The translations under genes and the position numbers were made by a program. Positions 45,231-54,327 of a stretch of 64,000 nt of DNA are shown piece by piece. The first letter of the stretch is position 1. Each line of letters opens with the position of its first letter. The stretch comes from Bacteroidales bacterium UBA4360 (lineage in GTDB: Bacteria; Bacteroidota; Bacteroidia; Bacteroidales; UBA932): the NCBI GenBank assembly GCA_002393945.1, contig DGSO01000011.1:138966-202965 (forward strand). Reading direction: 5' to 3'. The notes under the pieces were generated by a model. That model was not told where the DNA came from, did no database searches, and saw only the letters and a list, made by a program, of their open reading frames with translations.

Positions 45231-46196
45231 CTATCGGAATAAGCGGTGAAATCCATAGAACAGTTTGTCTACGGCAAAACTGTAGAGCCGTACCAGGAGG
45301 AAGTGCCCGTCGGCGGCCCATTGCTGGAGGAGCCGGGTGCGAAGGGGCAGGTAAGTGTTCTCGCGGATGTAGCGGTTGGCCTCGGGGTACCACTCCTTCC
45401 AGAGCCGCATCTGTTCACGGCTGCCGGACATCAGGAAGGGGAGCTTGACATTGAGCTTGAAAAAGGCTGTGTCCTTTTCTGTGAAACGCCCCTCCGGAAG
45501 CAGTCCCAGGCTGCGGTCCACATTGAAGCGGATATCTTCCAAGTGCTTGGCGGAGAAGGTGTTGGAATAAGCTCTGGGGTTCAGTTTGAAATAGTGGTAC
45601 AGCGCTTCTTCAACATAGGCCACCCTTCCGGCCCTTGCCGTGACGGGAATCATGGTCATGTCTTCGCCCATGGCATGGCCTTCCGGGAAGGAGATGCCCT
45701 CAAAAAGCCTGGCCCTGACCAGTTTGTTCCACACATTGAATTTGGCGGTGCCTCCGAAATAGCCCTCCCGGACCAGGGTTTCTCCGTCGGTAAAAGAGGG
45801 ATTGGAAAGGCGTCTGCGGCTTCCGCCGAAATCCAGGTAATAGTCGCAGTAAGCGAGGTCTGCATCGGCCTGGACGGCTGCCAGGTACAGTTTTTCCACC
45901 ATCGTGGGTTCCAGCCAGTCGTCGGAATCGGCATGGAGTATCCATTCGCCGGAGGCGGCCTCCAGACCGGTATTGCGCGCAGCTGGCAGTCCCTTGTTGG
46001 CGGGATGGGTCAGAATCCGCACATTGCGCTGATAATCGGCCGATACCCTCCGCACGATGTCGATGCTCCCGTCCGGGGAACCGTCGTCCACGAAGATGAA
46101 TTCGATGTCGGGGAAGGTCTGCTCCATGAGGGAACGGACGCAGCGCTCGACGTAGGCTTCCACCTTGTAAACCGGTATGATTACGGATACGGTCAT
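45231..46196 (-). CDS. GT2-family glycosyltransferase
   Basis: 321 residues, GT-A fold. VSVIIPVYKVEAYVERCVRS begins the domain, DDGSPDG is the nucleotide-binding loop and HADSDDW is the DxD metal site. An inverting transferase of the repeat unit. Its ATG overlaps the preceding gene's stop by 4 bases. Confidence 0.92.
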   Translation of the reverse strand: MTVSVIIPVYKVEAYVERCVRSLMEQTFPDIEFIFVDDGSPDGSIDIVRRVSADYQRNVRILTHPANKGLPAARNTGLEAASGEWILHADSDDWLEPTMVEKLYLAAVQADADLAYCDYYLDFGGSRRRLSNPSFTDGETLVREGYFGGTAKFNVWNKLVRARLFEGISFPEGHAMGEDMTMIPVTARAGRVAYVEEALYHYFKLNPRAYSNTFSAKHLEDIRFNVDRSLGLLPEGRFTEKDTAFFKLNVKLPFLMSGSREQMRLWKEWYPEANRYIRENTYLPLRTRLLQQWAADGHFLLVRLYSFAVDKLFYGFHRLFR

Positions 46197-47290
46197 TCAG
46201 GAAGATTCTCCTTCAGATACTGTTTGCTTTCTTCAATCAGGCCCTCCAGCGCTTCCCGCTTCCCTTTGAGGCCCATAAGCCCGGCCGCATCCAGTTCCAC
46301 CGTATCCCTGTAATCGTTAATGGAACCTGTGGCTTGGGCCGATGTGAGCAGCGAGCGGATTCGGCTGTCGGCCTCCGAGCGGGCATCCACCACGCCGATG
46401 AGTGGCTTGTCGTAGAGGAGGGCAAAGGCGGCCCCGTGGAAGGAAGTGGTTATGACAAAGCCGGCATGCTTGAAAAGGAAGGCGAAATCCTCGGGTCCGG
46501 CCGATTTTATGAGCCTGGAATCCGGGCGGAGCACATCCTTGGCCCTTCCCTGCAGGAAAACCACTTTCATGCCCAGCGTCTTCTGTACCTTGTCCACCAT
46601 CCCGTAAACCTCAGGGAAGGGGTCGAACATGTACGAAAGCGCATATACCAGTATATATTTTTCGGGGACCTTGCAGCGAGACCGTGCCGACAGGGCATCC
46701 CACTGCTCCCGTGGAAGCAGCAGCGTGGGGTCGCAGCACAGGGCGGCCTCCCGGCCGGTGAGTTCCCGGATGATTTCCACTCCAGAGCGCTCCCTTACGG
46801 AAATGGCCTGGTATTTTGACAAGTATTTGGCGTAGAGTTCTTTCCACTTTTCGTTTATGGCCGACGCCGCTATGCTGGAGGCGTAGGAAATCTTTCTCTG
46901 TTCCGGCGCCGTGAAAGCGAGCAGGAAGTTAACGTCGTCCCCTATGAAACGGGGATTCCAGACCTGGTCGCTCCCGGTGATGTAGAGGTCATACTGCGGG
47001 GGATTTTCCACTATGCTTCTGCGGTCGTATGACTGCCTGGAAAGGACCAGGTTCCGCTTGTAGAACGCCTTGAATTTCAGCTTCATCCGCCATGCGGGAA
47101 AGCCGAAGAGAAGGTCCCTGAAAAAGGCTATTACGCGCGCCTTCGGCGAGGGACGGGAGAGCTCCTCGTAGCGGTAGTCGATGATTTCGCTCTCATATCC
47201 CATCAGGCGCAGGGCCTGCTGCAGGGCGTATGCCTGGAGCGCCGAACCGCAGTTCAGCACTTTGTGCATGGTTATGATGCCGATTTTCAT
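46193..47290 (-). CDS. polysaccharide pyruvyltransferase-like protein
   Basis: 365 residues. MHKVLNCGSALQAYALQQAL and the later TGSDQVWNP and TSFHGAAFALLYDKPLIGV segments are typical of the CsaB/WcaK pyruvyltransferase family, which transfers a ketal-linked pyruvate from phosphoenolpyruvate to a sugar and gives the polymer negative charge. It is one of two such genes in this operon. Confidence 0.88.
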   Translation of the reverse strand: MKIGIITMHKVLNCGSALQAYALQQALRLMGYESEIIDYRYEELSRPSPKARVIAFFRDLLFGFPAWRMKLKFKAFYKRNLVLSRQSYDRRSIVENPPQYDLYITGSDQVWNPRFIGDDVNFLLAFTAPEQRKISYASSIAASAINEKWKELYAKYLSKYQAISVRERSGVEIIRELTGREAALCCDPTLLLPREQWDALSARSRCKVPEKYILVYALSYMFDPFPEVYGMVDKVQKTLGMKVVFLQGRAKDVLRPDSRLIKSAGPEDFAFLFKHAGFVITTSFHGAAFALLYDKPLIGVVDARSEADSRIRSLLTSAQATGSINDYRDTVELDAAGLMGLKGKREALEGLIEESKQYLKENLPE

Positions 47291-48222
47291 CGTTGATGAC
47301 GGTCCAGTGGATAACGCAGCAGCAGTTTGATGCGTTTGCTCAGCGACAGAGTCTCAAGTTTGTCCCGCTGCCCGGTCCAGAAGTCCCTTGCAAAGCGTTC
47401 GTCAAAGAAGATGGAGCGCCGGTAGCAGCTCCACCAGATGTCCATGTTCGGGCAGGCTTCTTTCCACGGCTTGGCGCCGTTGTAATGGACAATACCGCAG
47501 CTGAGGGCACGCTCGATCTCTTCCTTGCCGTGGATTTCCTCCATATCGGCCCGCCTGTCCAGCATAAGGTCGTAGAGCTGGACGGTCATGCAGAATGAGG
47601 GTCCCAGTTGAAGGAAACGGCCGTTGCAGGAGATGTTGATGATGTCCATGTCCTGGTAGAGATAGGCGTTCCGGCCCAGTTCGCGGAACTCCTTCAGTTT
47701 GCCATCGGCAAGGAGCCGGGCCGAATTGATCACCAGGTTGCCGGAGTAGAAATAGCCTTTCTGCCAGTCCAGGCCGGCCTTTTCGGTGACATATTTCCGG
47801 ATTGATGGGCGCAGACGGGGGCAGGTGTCAACCCCGGCGAAGTAATTGTCGCCAAGGTCCAGGTCGTAGTATTTTCCGAGGTCCTCGCGGATGATGACAT
47901 CGACATCCGAGTACAGCAGTTTGCCGTATTCCGGAATCAGTTCCGGTGCCAGCAGACGGTAGTACGCGGTCTCGGGGATGCCGCGTACCTCGTATCCGCC
48001 GACAAACTCGCCTTCAACCTTGCGGAAGGTGAGCCGGCAGTTCCCGTAGTGCTCCGGAAGCTCGTTGAGACGGCTTTTCGAGAAGTCGCAGGCGGGGCCG
48101 TGAAGCACGAAGATGTCGTAGAAGGTGGTGGGATCGGCATTTTCCAGAAGGGAAGTAATGCACACCCCAGCCGCCAGTTCCAGCGACGCGTCGAAGGTAA
48201 AGAGGATGGGAACGGTTTTCAT
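47287..48222 (-). CDS. GT8-family glycosyltransferase
   Basis: 311 residues. VPILFTFDASLELAAGVCITSLLEN opens the domain; LLYSDVDVIIREDL holds the DxD metal site, followed by GVDTCPRLRPS. The C-terminal HYNGAKPWKE is the family's conserved His-Asn-Gly-Lys-Pro-Trp element. A retaining galactosyl- or glucosyltransferase similar in family to LPS core enzymes. Overlaps the next gene by 4 bases. Confidence 0.9.
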   Translation of the reverse strand: MKTVPILFTFDASLELAAGVCITSLLENADPTTFYDIFVLHGPACDFSKSRLNELPEHYGNCRLTFRKVEGEFVGGYEVRGIPETAYYRLLAPELIPEYGKLLYSDVDVIIREDLGKYYDLDLGDNYFAGVDTCPRLRPSIRKYVTEKAGLDWQKGYFYSGNLVINSARLLADGKLKEFRELGRNAYLYQDMDIINISCNGRFLQLGPSFCMTVQLYDLMLDRRADMEEIHGKEEIERALSCGIVHYNGAKPWKEACPNMDIWWSCYRRSIFFDERFARDFWTGQRDKLETLSLSKRIKLLLRYPLDRHQR

Positions 48223-48224
48223 GG

Positions 48225-49157
48225 TCAGGCGCGGATTTGTCTGGCAAGCCGGATGAGCGGGCCCAGCCCGGCGTATCTCAGATGGCAGATCAGTTTCTTT
48301 TTCATGGGCAGGGGAGCGCGGTCCAGGCAGGCTTTGTAGAGGGTATAGAGCTGCCGGTAATCGGCCTCGCCGTCCTCTCCGGCCCAGGTGGCGTCATACA
48401 GCCTTCCGGCGGCATAAGCGTCGAAGGCTTTCCGGGCTTCGGCATCCTGAAGGCAGGGTTCCATCGCCTGGAGAAGCAGGAGCCATTCCTTCACCGGACG
48501 CTGGTGCCACCGGTTGGTGATGGAGCCTTCGTTGATGGACTTATCGTAGTGATAGTAAGCTTTTTCCACGTAAGCAACCTTGAGCGGAGCGGCCAGCAGG
48601 CGGATGAGCAGAAGCTGGTCTTCGCAGCAGTTGACTCCGCTGAGAAAGCGGATGTCGTACCGGCTGTAGAGACTGTGCCTTATCAGTTTGTTCACCATGC
48701 CGGCGTGCAACTCGTTCAGAAGTTTATACTGGACTGTCCGGGAATCCGTGGTGCCGGGATTCTGCCGCTTGTACACCGTGCGGCTGCCGAACTCCTCCAC
48801 AAGGTCGCAGAGGACCATGTCGGCATCCGTTTCTTCCTGCTTCCGGTGCATTCCTTCCAGCATGTCGGCCTCAATCCAGTCGTCGGAATCTACAAAAATC
48901 GAAAATCGGCCTTCTGCAAGGTCCAGGCCCTTCTGGCGGGTTAAGGCCACTCCCTGGTTGGGATGGCTGAAGTATCGGATTCTGGGGTCGTCGTATCGGC
49001 CGATGACTTCTTCAGTGCGGTCGGTGCTGCCGTCATTGAGAATGAGCAGCTCGAAATCCCGGAAGGACTGCGCGAGGATGCTCTCCATGCAGCGGGCGAT
49101 GCTGTCCGCCGCATTGTAAGCGGTCACGATGACTGATATTTCAGGCTTATTGTTCAG
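48225..49157 (-). CDS. GT2-family glycosyltransferase, probable CTG start
   Basis: About 310 residues if translation begins at CTG 49157. The GT-A domain must start before SVIVTAYNAADSIARC; the first conventional start in frame is GTG at 49127, which would remove the first beta-strand (EISVI). There is no in-frame ATG, GTG or TTG between the upstream stop codon (49202-49200) and 49127. CTG 49157 overlaps the upstream gene's stop as CTGA, exactly like the ATGA overlaps elsewhere in the operon. NDGSTD and VDSDDW (metal site) are intact. ATT at 49196 is another, weaker possibility. Confidence 0.82.
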   Translation of the reverse strand: MNNKPEISVIVTAYNAADSIARCMESILAQSFRDFELLILNDGSTDRTEEVIGRYDDPRIRYFSHPNQGVALTRQKGLDLAEGRFSIFVDSDDWIEADMLEGMHRKQEETDADMVLCDLVEEFGSRTVYKRQNPGTTDSRTVQYKLLNELHAGMVNKLIRHSLYSRYDIRFLSGVNCCEDQLLLIRLLAAPLKVAYVEKAYYHYDKSINEGSITNRWHQRPVKEWLLLLQAMEPCLQDAEARKAFDAYAAGRLYDATWAGEDGEADYRQLYTLYKACLDRAPLPMKKKLICHLRYAGLGPLIRLARQIRA

Positions 49158-50038
49158 GGTAAAAGTTGCTCCTTGAAGGGGCAGGCGTTGATAATGGATT
49201 CAAAATCAATGTTCTTGGCCACCGTGAAAAGCGACTCGTCCTGAAGGGCGGCGTCCAGGTCTTCGCGGCTTTCGATACGGACCGGCTCCTGGACATCCCT
49301 GCCCACGGAGGCAAAGTAATCGAGATACTTGAAACTGCCGCCGGAGATGTTGTCCGAGAAACGGACCCAGGCGTTGGGGATGCCGTAGCTGTCGGCCACA
49401 ATGAGCCCGTGCAGCGAGGAGGAAAGAATCATCTCGCAGGAGCACACCGCATCCGGAATATCGTGCCAATGCTTATAATCGGCCATACTGATTACCAGCA
49501 CGTCGGGACTTGAAATTATAGCCTTGACGAGTGGATTCTTTTCGTCGATATAGTGGGGGATGATGCCGAATGTGTACTGCTTTTCCACCTTGGGGCGGTA
49601 GTAGCGGGATACCAGCAGCGCCGGGTCTCCATAGACTTCCGGACAGTCGATGCCCTGTTTGAGCAGGACCTGGCGGGTGAGGGGACCGCGGACAGAATGG
49701 ACTTTGGCGGGCACTACCTTGAGCCGGCTTTTCTCCGATCGGCAGCCGCTCCCCCATATTTCCAACTTCTTCCCATAGCATTCGCCTAGGATGGACCCGA
49801 TGCAGCTATAAGTCTTTACGGGGAGGTGGGAGAACAAGCGGGAGCGGTTCATAATCAGCACTTTCAAGTCCGATATTTCCTCCAGCATGGAGATATTTAT
49901 GTCGTCGCCCCAGTTGTTCCTGGCATAGCCCAGCCCTTGCCTTCTTACATAGGCATAGACAAAGATTTTGTTGGGCCTGAACAGCGACAGGGCGTCATAT
50001 ATCAGACGCTTCAGTGTAAGTGCGGGATGCTTTTCCAT
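49154..50038 (-). CDS. polysaccharide pyruvyltransferase-like protein
   Basis: 294 residues. NNWGDDINISMLEEIS, VYGDPALLV and SSSLHGLIVADSYGIPNAWV match the pyruvyltransferase family (conserved N-x-G-D and S-x-H-G). This is the second such gene in the operon, shorter than the 365-residue one, so the two probably modify different sugars. Overlaps the flippase gene by 28 bases. Confidence 0.87.
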   Translation of the reverse strand: MEKHPALTLKRLIYDALSLFRPNKIFVYAYVRRQGLGYARNNWGDDINISMLEEISDLKVLIMNRSRLFSHLPVKTYSCIGSILGECYGKKLEIWGSGCRSEKSRLKVVPAKVHSVRGPLTRQVLLKQGIDCPEVYGDPALLVSRYYRPKVEKQYTFGIIPHYIDEKNPLVKAIISSPDVLVISMADYKHWHDIPDAVCSCEMILSSSLHGLIVADSYGIPNAWVRFSDNISGGSFKYLDYFASVGRDVQEPVRIESREDLDAALQDESLFTVAKNIDFESIINACPFKEQLLP

Positions 50039-51531
50039 ATAAAGTCCTTTTCAGCTTTTTCGAGCAGCAGCAGATAGATGCTCAGGGCGCAGGCGGCAAA
50101 CGAGAATCCGGAGAACAGGAACAGTCTGAGCCATACGGAACCGACAGGTATCATCTGCACCAGGAAAGAAAGGCCGACCGGGATGGTCATGACCAGCAGC
50201 GGCTTCACGATGGCTTTCTTCACCCATTCTGCAATGGGGAAATCATACCACTGTCCCCGCATCAGCAGGAGCCTGGAGGCAATTAGCGCAAAGTCGATTC
50301 CGAGTCTCACGGCGATGACAAGGTAGGGGGCCGCATGACCCACCAGCACAAGCCAGCAGAAAATGAGATTGGTGGCGTAGATAAGCGACACCGTGATCTG
50401 GTATTTGCGGATGTCCTTGTCGGAGGTGATAAGGGTAATCAGCGGATTGCAGATGCTCTCGAAATAGACGCAGACCAGCGTCAGCAGGCAGAATTCCACG
50501 GCATACTTGGGATAGTTTCCCAGCCAGATACTAAGGAAGTCCTTGATTTCGAAGCAGATGGGCACCATTAGTATCAGAATCAGGTAGGCCGACAGGCGGG
50601 AGGCGCGAATCGTCAGTTTTGACAGTTCGGCGCAGTCCTTCGAGACATAGTATTTTACTATCTGCGGCCGGAAGGCTGCCTGGAAATTGGAGACGAACTG
50701 GCTTACCACGGAGACAATCTGGTTGCTGACGCCCATGGCGGCATTGACGAGGACGCCATGGTAGTAGTTGACAAGCAGCGTAACGCCCTGATTCGTACCC
50801 ACATACATGGCCGATCCGAACAGGGCCCAGCCCGTATAGGAGAACAGTCCCTTGAAGATGCCCCGGTTGCGGGGCTTTTTGAATCGGCACATGGGGAAGG
50901 TCCGGTAGCAGTAGATGCGGTACAGCAGGATGTTCAGGACGCCGACGCCGAAGATGAGGAGGCCGTAGACTATCAGTTTGTCCCCGTCGATGGCCCGGAT
51001 GAGGAATGCCACCGCCAGCTTGAACATTACGTCGAAGATGGAGAAATAGGCATAGACCGACATCCGCTCGTGAGCGAGGATGGTTGCGTTGAACGGCGCC
51101 TGCAGCACCGACAGGAAGGTGGAAAAAATGGACAGCTGGTACACCACATTGGCCGCCGTCATCCTTCCCGCGGGTATGTTCATTAGCGTATTCAGGTACC
51201 ACAGGCCGACGGTTTCTCCCAGCAGGACGATGACAAGGCCGATCAGCAGATGGGCGACCACCGCCGAGGAAAAGACCTCCCGCTGCGAATCCGGCGTTCC
51301 TTCGGCAATTTCGGCCGTGATGTAGCGCTGCGACGCTCCGGTGAGGCTGGCATTGATGAAGGTGAAGAACACGATGATCCCGCCCACAGCGTTGTAGATA
51401 CCGTAATCCTCCACGCCCAGCGTGTTGAAGACGATGCGGGTGGTGTACAGGGATACCAGGAGGATTACGAACATCCTCAGGTACATGTACATCGTATTCT
51501 TCGCGATGCGTATGTTATTCTCTGTCGGCAT
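50011..51531 (-). CDS. Wzx-like repeat-unit flippase
   Basis: 506 residues with about 12-14 membrane segments of the MATE/Wzx type. VEDYGIYNAVGGIIVFFTFINASLTGASQRYI is the N-terminal signature region in pieces typical of Bacteroidetes oligosaccharide flippases. It moves the lipid-linked repeat unit across the inner membrane before polymerisation by Wzy. Confidence 0.9.
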   Translation of the reverse strand: MPTENNIRIAKNTMYMYLRMFVILLVSLYTTRIVFNTLGVEDYGIYNAVGGIIVFFTFINASLTGASQRYITAEIAEGTPDSQREVFSSAVVAHLLIGLVIVLLGETVGLWYLNTLMNIPAGRMTAANVVYQLSIFSTFLSVLQAPFNATILAHERMSVYAYFSIFDVMFKLAVAFLIRAIDGDKLIVYGLLIFGVGVLNILLYRIYCYRTFPMCRFKKPRNRGIFKGLFSYTGWALFGSAMYVGTNQGVTLLVNYYHGVLVNAAMGVSNQIVSVVSQFVSNFQAAFRPQIVKYYVSKDCAELSKLTIRASRLSAYLILILMVPICFEIKDFLSIWLGNYPKYAVEFCLLTLVCVYFESICNPLITLITSDKDIRKYQITVSLIYATNLIFCWLVLVGHAAPYLVIAVRLGIDFALIASRLLLMRGQWYDFPIAEWVKKAIVKPLLVMTIPVGLSFLVQMIPVGSVWLRLFLFSGFSFAACALSIYLLLLEKAEKDFIWKSIPHLH

Positions 51532-51536
51532 ATTCC

Positions 51537-52436
51537 CTAACGGGAAGAAAGGAGGTGGACAAAGCGCAGCCCCTTGCGGGCAAGGTCATACAGCGGCCGG
51601 AACAGCGCCGGGCTGCTGGATTGTTTTTCCTGCAGAAGGCGTATCTGGGTATAGCGCCTGATTTTCTTTACGAGTTTCCTGTACAGAGTCGGCGGAAGCG
51701 ATTCTTTCACGGCATCCAGGTCCTTCCTGTATTGAGCCGCGATTTTTCGGGTGCTGAAATGGCGGATGTCCTGGCTGATGTTTTCCCCGTGAACCCTGTA
51801 TTTGAGAAGGACCTGAGCGCTTCGCAGGGTTGGTCCCAGCAGCATGGCGCGAAAGCGCAGCACGCTGTCTTCCGTCTGGCAGTCACCCATCATTCCAAAG
51901 CGGTCCAGCACCTTTTTCCGGATGGCAAGGGCCACTCCGCCCGTCATGAAGGTATCCGATTGCAGGTATTTCCTGTCGTCCAGCCGTAGGAGGCTGTCTT
52001 TTTCGAGGCGCCCTTCGCCAGTCTGTTTCCCCTCTTTGTCGATGGTTATGTATGAGCCGGTTACGGCCATTACGGAAGGATCGGCCTGGAAATATTCCAT
52101 CTGGGCGGATACCCTGCCGGGCAGCGAGACATCGTCACCGCCGTTGAGGAAGATGAATTCGCCGTGGGCCAGCCCGAACAGGAGCTTGTTGACGTGCGGC
52201 ACCAGCCCCATGTTCTTCTCGTTCCGGTTGAGGATGACCTTATGCGGCCCCTGATAGCCTTCGACGGCCTTTTTCAGCACCTCAAAGGTCCCGTCCGGCG
52301 AGTTGTCGTCCGAAAAGATTATCTCCAGGTTCGGATACGTCTGCCCCAATGCCCCCGCCACCGTATCCTCTACAAACTTTTCTTGCTTGTAGAAGGCTAC
52401 GATCAGTGTCGCCAGGGGGTAATGTGTATCTGCCAT
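51537..52436 (-). CDS. GT2-family glycosyltransferase
   Basis: 299 residues from ATG 52436; the longer frame to 52586 runs over the aminotransferase gene and is not used. LATLIVAFYKQEKFVEDTV starts the GT-A domain, SDDNSPDG is the nucleotide loop and NGGDDV the metal site. The basic C-terminus is Arg/Lys-rich. Confidence 0.9.
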   Translation of the reverse strand: MADTHYPLATLIVAFYKQEKFVEDTVAGALGQTYPNLEIIFSDDNSPDGTFEVLKKAVEGYQGPHKVILNRNEKNMGLVPHVNKLLFGLAHGEFIFLNGGDDVSLPGRVSAQMEYFQADPSVMAVTGSYITIDKEGKQTGEGRLEKDSLLRLDDRKYLQSDTFMTGGVALAIRKKVLDRFGMMGDCQTEDSVLRFRAMLLGPTLRSAQVLLKYRVHGENISQDIRHFSTRKIAAQYRKDLDAVKESLPPTLYRKLVKKIRRYTQIRLLQEKQSSSPALFRPLYDLARKGLRFVHLLSSR

Positions 52437-52450
52437 CTGAAAGGCAGGAA

Positions 52451-53551
52451 TCAGAAACGGTTGATCAGTGAAACGACTTCGGCGGCCTCTTCCAGGGAAA
52501 TGGCGGGGCCGATGGGTATGCTCAGTTCTTCCTGAGCCAGTTTTTCCGTAATCGGCAGGCTGTAATGCGCCAGTTCCGGGTAGCATTCCTGCCTGTGCGG
52601 CGGAATGGGATAATGTATCAGCGTCCCAACCCCGTTATCCTTCAGATATGCCTGCAGCTGGTCCCGGCGCTGACAAATAATCGGGAACAGGTGATAGACA
52701 TTCTGCGCATCGTCAAGCCGCGCAGGAAGACTGACAAGAGGATGGGATATATGTTCGTAATAATACTTCGCGATAAGTTTCCGATGGGCGTTATCCTCGT
52801 CCAGATACTTTAGCTTGACGTCCAGGACCGCCGCCTGGATCTCGTCAAGGCGGCTGTTGCGGCCGGTGTACTTGAAGACGTATTTCTTCTGGCTGCCGTA
52901 ATTGGCGAGGGCCCGTATAGTATCGGCCAGAGCCTGATCATTGGTGGTTACGGCACCGCCGTCGCCCAGGGCGCCGAGGTTCTTCCCGGGATAGAAACTG
53001 TGGCCGGCGGCATCGCCTATGCTGCCGGTTCTCCGGCCGTCCGGTACCCGGCATCCGTGCGCCTGTGCATTGTCTTCCACCAGCTTCAGGCCGTGTTTTC
53101 GGCATAAGGCACCTATATTTTCGGTGTAGGCATTCCGGCCATACAGGTGAACGATGGCGATGGCCCGTGTCTTCTCTGTGATGGCCGCTTCCAGGAGGCT
53201 GTCGTCGATTTCCAGCGTGTCCGGGCGCGGTTCCACGAGAACCGGCTGCAGTCCGTTTTCCGTGATGGCCAGGATGGTGGCGATGTAGGTGTTCGCAGGC
53301 ACGATGACTTCGTCGCCCGGCTTCATGACGCCCAGCTCTATATAGGCACGGAATATCCAGATGAGGGCATCCAGGCCATTGGCGCAGCCCACGCAATGCT
53401 TCGTGCCGATATAATTGGCGTAATCGGCCTCGAAGCGTTCGTTCTCCTTTCCTTGAAGGTACCAGCCGCCGGCGACCACCCGGTCTACCGCTGCCGCGAT
53501 TTCTTCGCCATGCAGGGCCGTTACATCTTTAAGCGACAGAAATTGTATCAT
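52451..53551 (-). CDS. DegT/DnrJ/EryC1-type sugar aminotransferase (FdtB/QdtB-like)
   Basis: 366 residues. PLP-dependent fold type I: SFYPGKNLGALGDGG holds the Schiff-base lysine K190, with GLDALIWIF and EDNAQAHG as other conserved blocks. The closest match in layout is the transaminase that converts dTDP-3-keto-6-deoxyhexose to the 3-amino sugar (dTDP-Fuc3N or dTDP-Qui3N), which fits its place beside FdtA-like cupins and an N-acyltransferase. Overlaps the acyltransferase by 4 bases. Whether the product is galacto- or gluco-configured cannot be told. Confidence 0.88.
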   Translation of the reverse strand: MIQFLSLKDVTALHGEEIAAAVDRVVAGGWYLQGKENERFEADYANYIGTKHCVGCANGLDALIWIFRAYIELGVMKPGDEVIVPANTYIATILAITENGLQPVLVEPRPDTLEIDDSLLEAAITEKTRAIAIVHLYGRNAYTENIGALCRKHGLKLVEDNAQAHGCRVPDGRRTGSIGDAAGHSFYPGKNLGALGDGGAVTTNDQALADTIRALANYGSQKKYVFKYTGRNSRLDEIQAAVLDVKLKYLDEDNAHRKLIAKYYYEHISHPLVSLPARLDDAQNVYHLFPIICQRRDQLQAYLKDNGVGTLIHYPIPPHRQECYPELAHYSLPITEKLAQEELSIPIGPAISLEEAAEVVSLINRF

Positions 53552-54327
53552 TGTCCTTCTTCAAGCCATTTTTTATAACCGATTCCATCCCAGGGCATAT
53601 TCCTGCTGAACCGCTCGGGCCAGGGGTAATGCGGTTCCCCGGTTTCCCTGTCTTTAACTTCGCGGACGTCCTTGACGGCGCGCGCAGGCGACCCGATGGC
53701 CACCTGGTAATCCTGAATATCCCTTGAAACCATGGAACATGCCCCTATGAGGCAGTGCTTTCCAATAGTGACGCCGGGCAGCAGAAGGCAATGGGTTGCG
53801 ACAATCGAGTAATCGCCCACAGTGGGCCCTACGCAGATATCGGACGGGGGCGTAGGATCGTTGGTAAAGACGGTATATGGATAAATCCAGCAATAATTGC
53901 CTATAGTGGAATGCTGGCCGATATGGACATTGCTGTGCATCCGCACATAGTCTCCGAATACGGAGTATCCTTGGATATCGCACAGGGTCCCGATGCTGCA
54001 ATGCTTGCCGCAGGTGACATTTTCACGGACCGTCACCCGGTGTCCGCACTGCAATCCTTCTCCGAATACCGAACCGGCATACAGGATAGAGTAGCTGCGA
54101 ATCAAAGAACCCGGCCCGATCTGCGTCCTGGGATTCTCATAATTCCGGGTATCGGCATAATATGCGTTCAGGGGTTCGCCGATGACGCAATTATCGCAGA
54201 TGACGGTATTGTCTCCGATTTCCACATTGTCATAGATGACCGTATTGTCACCGATGAGAACGTTCTTGCCGATGGTGGCCTTGGGACTGATTCTCGTATT
54301 GAGGCCTGAAAATTTGTCCAGCGTCAT
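53548..54327 (-). CDS. left-handed beta-helix N-acyltransferase (FdtC/QdtC-like)
   Basis: 259 residues with hexapeptide repeats (ISPKATIGKNVLIGDNTVIYDN, then IGKHCLIGACSMVSRD) that form a left-handed beta-helix trimer. It would acylate the 3-amino sugar made by the neighbouring aminotransferase, using an acyl-CoA. QdtC/FdtC use acetyl-CoA, but the genes for a thiolase and a 3-hydroxyacyl-CoA dehydrogenase directly upstream suggest a 3-hydroxyacyl donor here (inference). The C-terminal 40 residues (EPHYPWPERFSRNMPWDG) are an extension past the helix. Confidence 0.82.
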   Translation of the reverse strand: MTLDKFSGLNTRISPKATIGKNVLIGDNTVIYDNVEIGDNTVICDNCVIGEPLNAYYADTRNYENPRTQIGPGSLIRSYSILYAGSVFGEGLQCGHRVTVRENVTCGKHCSIGTLCDIQGYSVFGDYVRMHSNVHIGQHSTIGNYCWIYPYTVFTNDPTPPSDICVGPTVGDYSIVATHCLLLPGVTIGKHCLIGACSMVSRDIQDYQVAIGSPARAVKDVREVKDRETGEPHYPWPERFSRNMPWDGIGYKKWLEEGQ

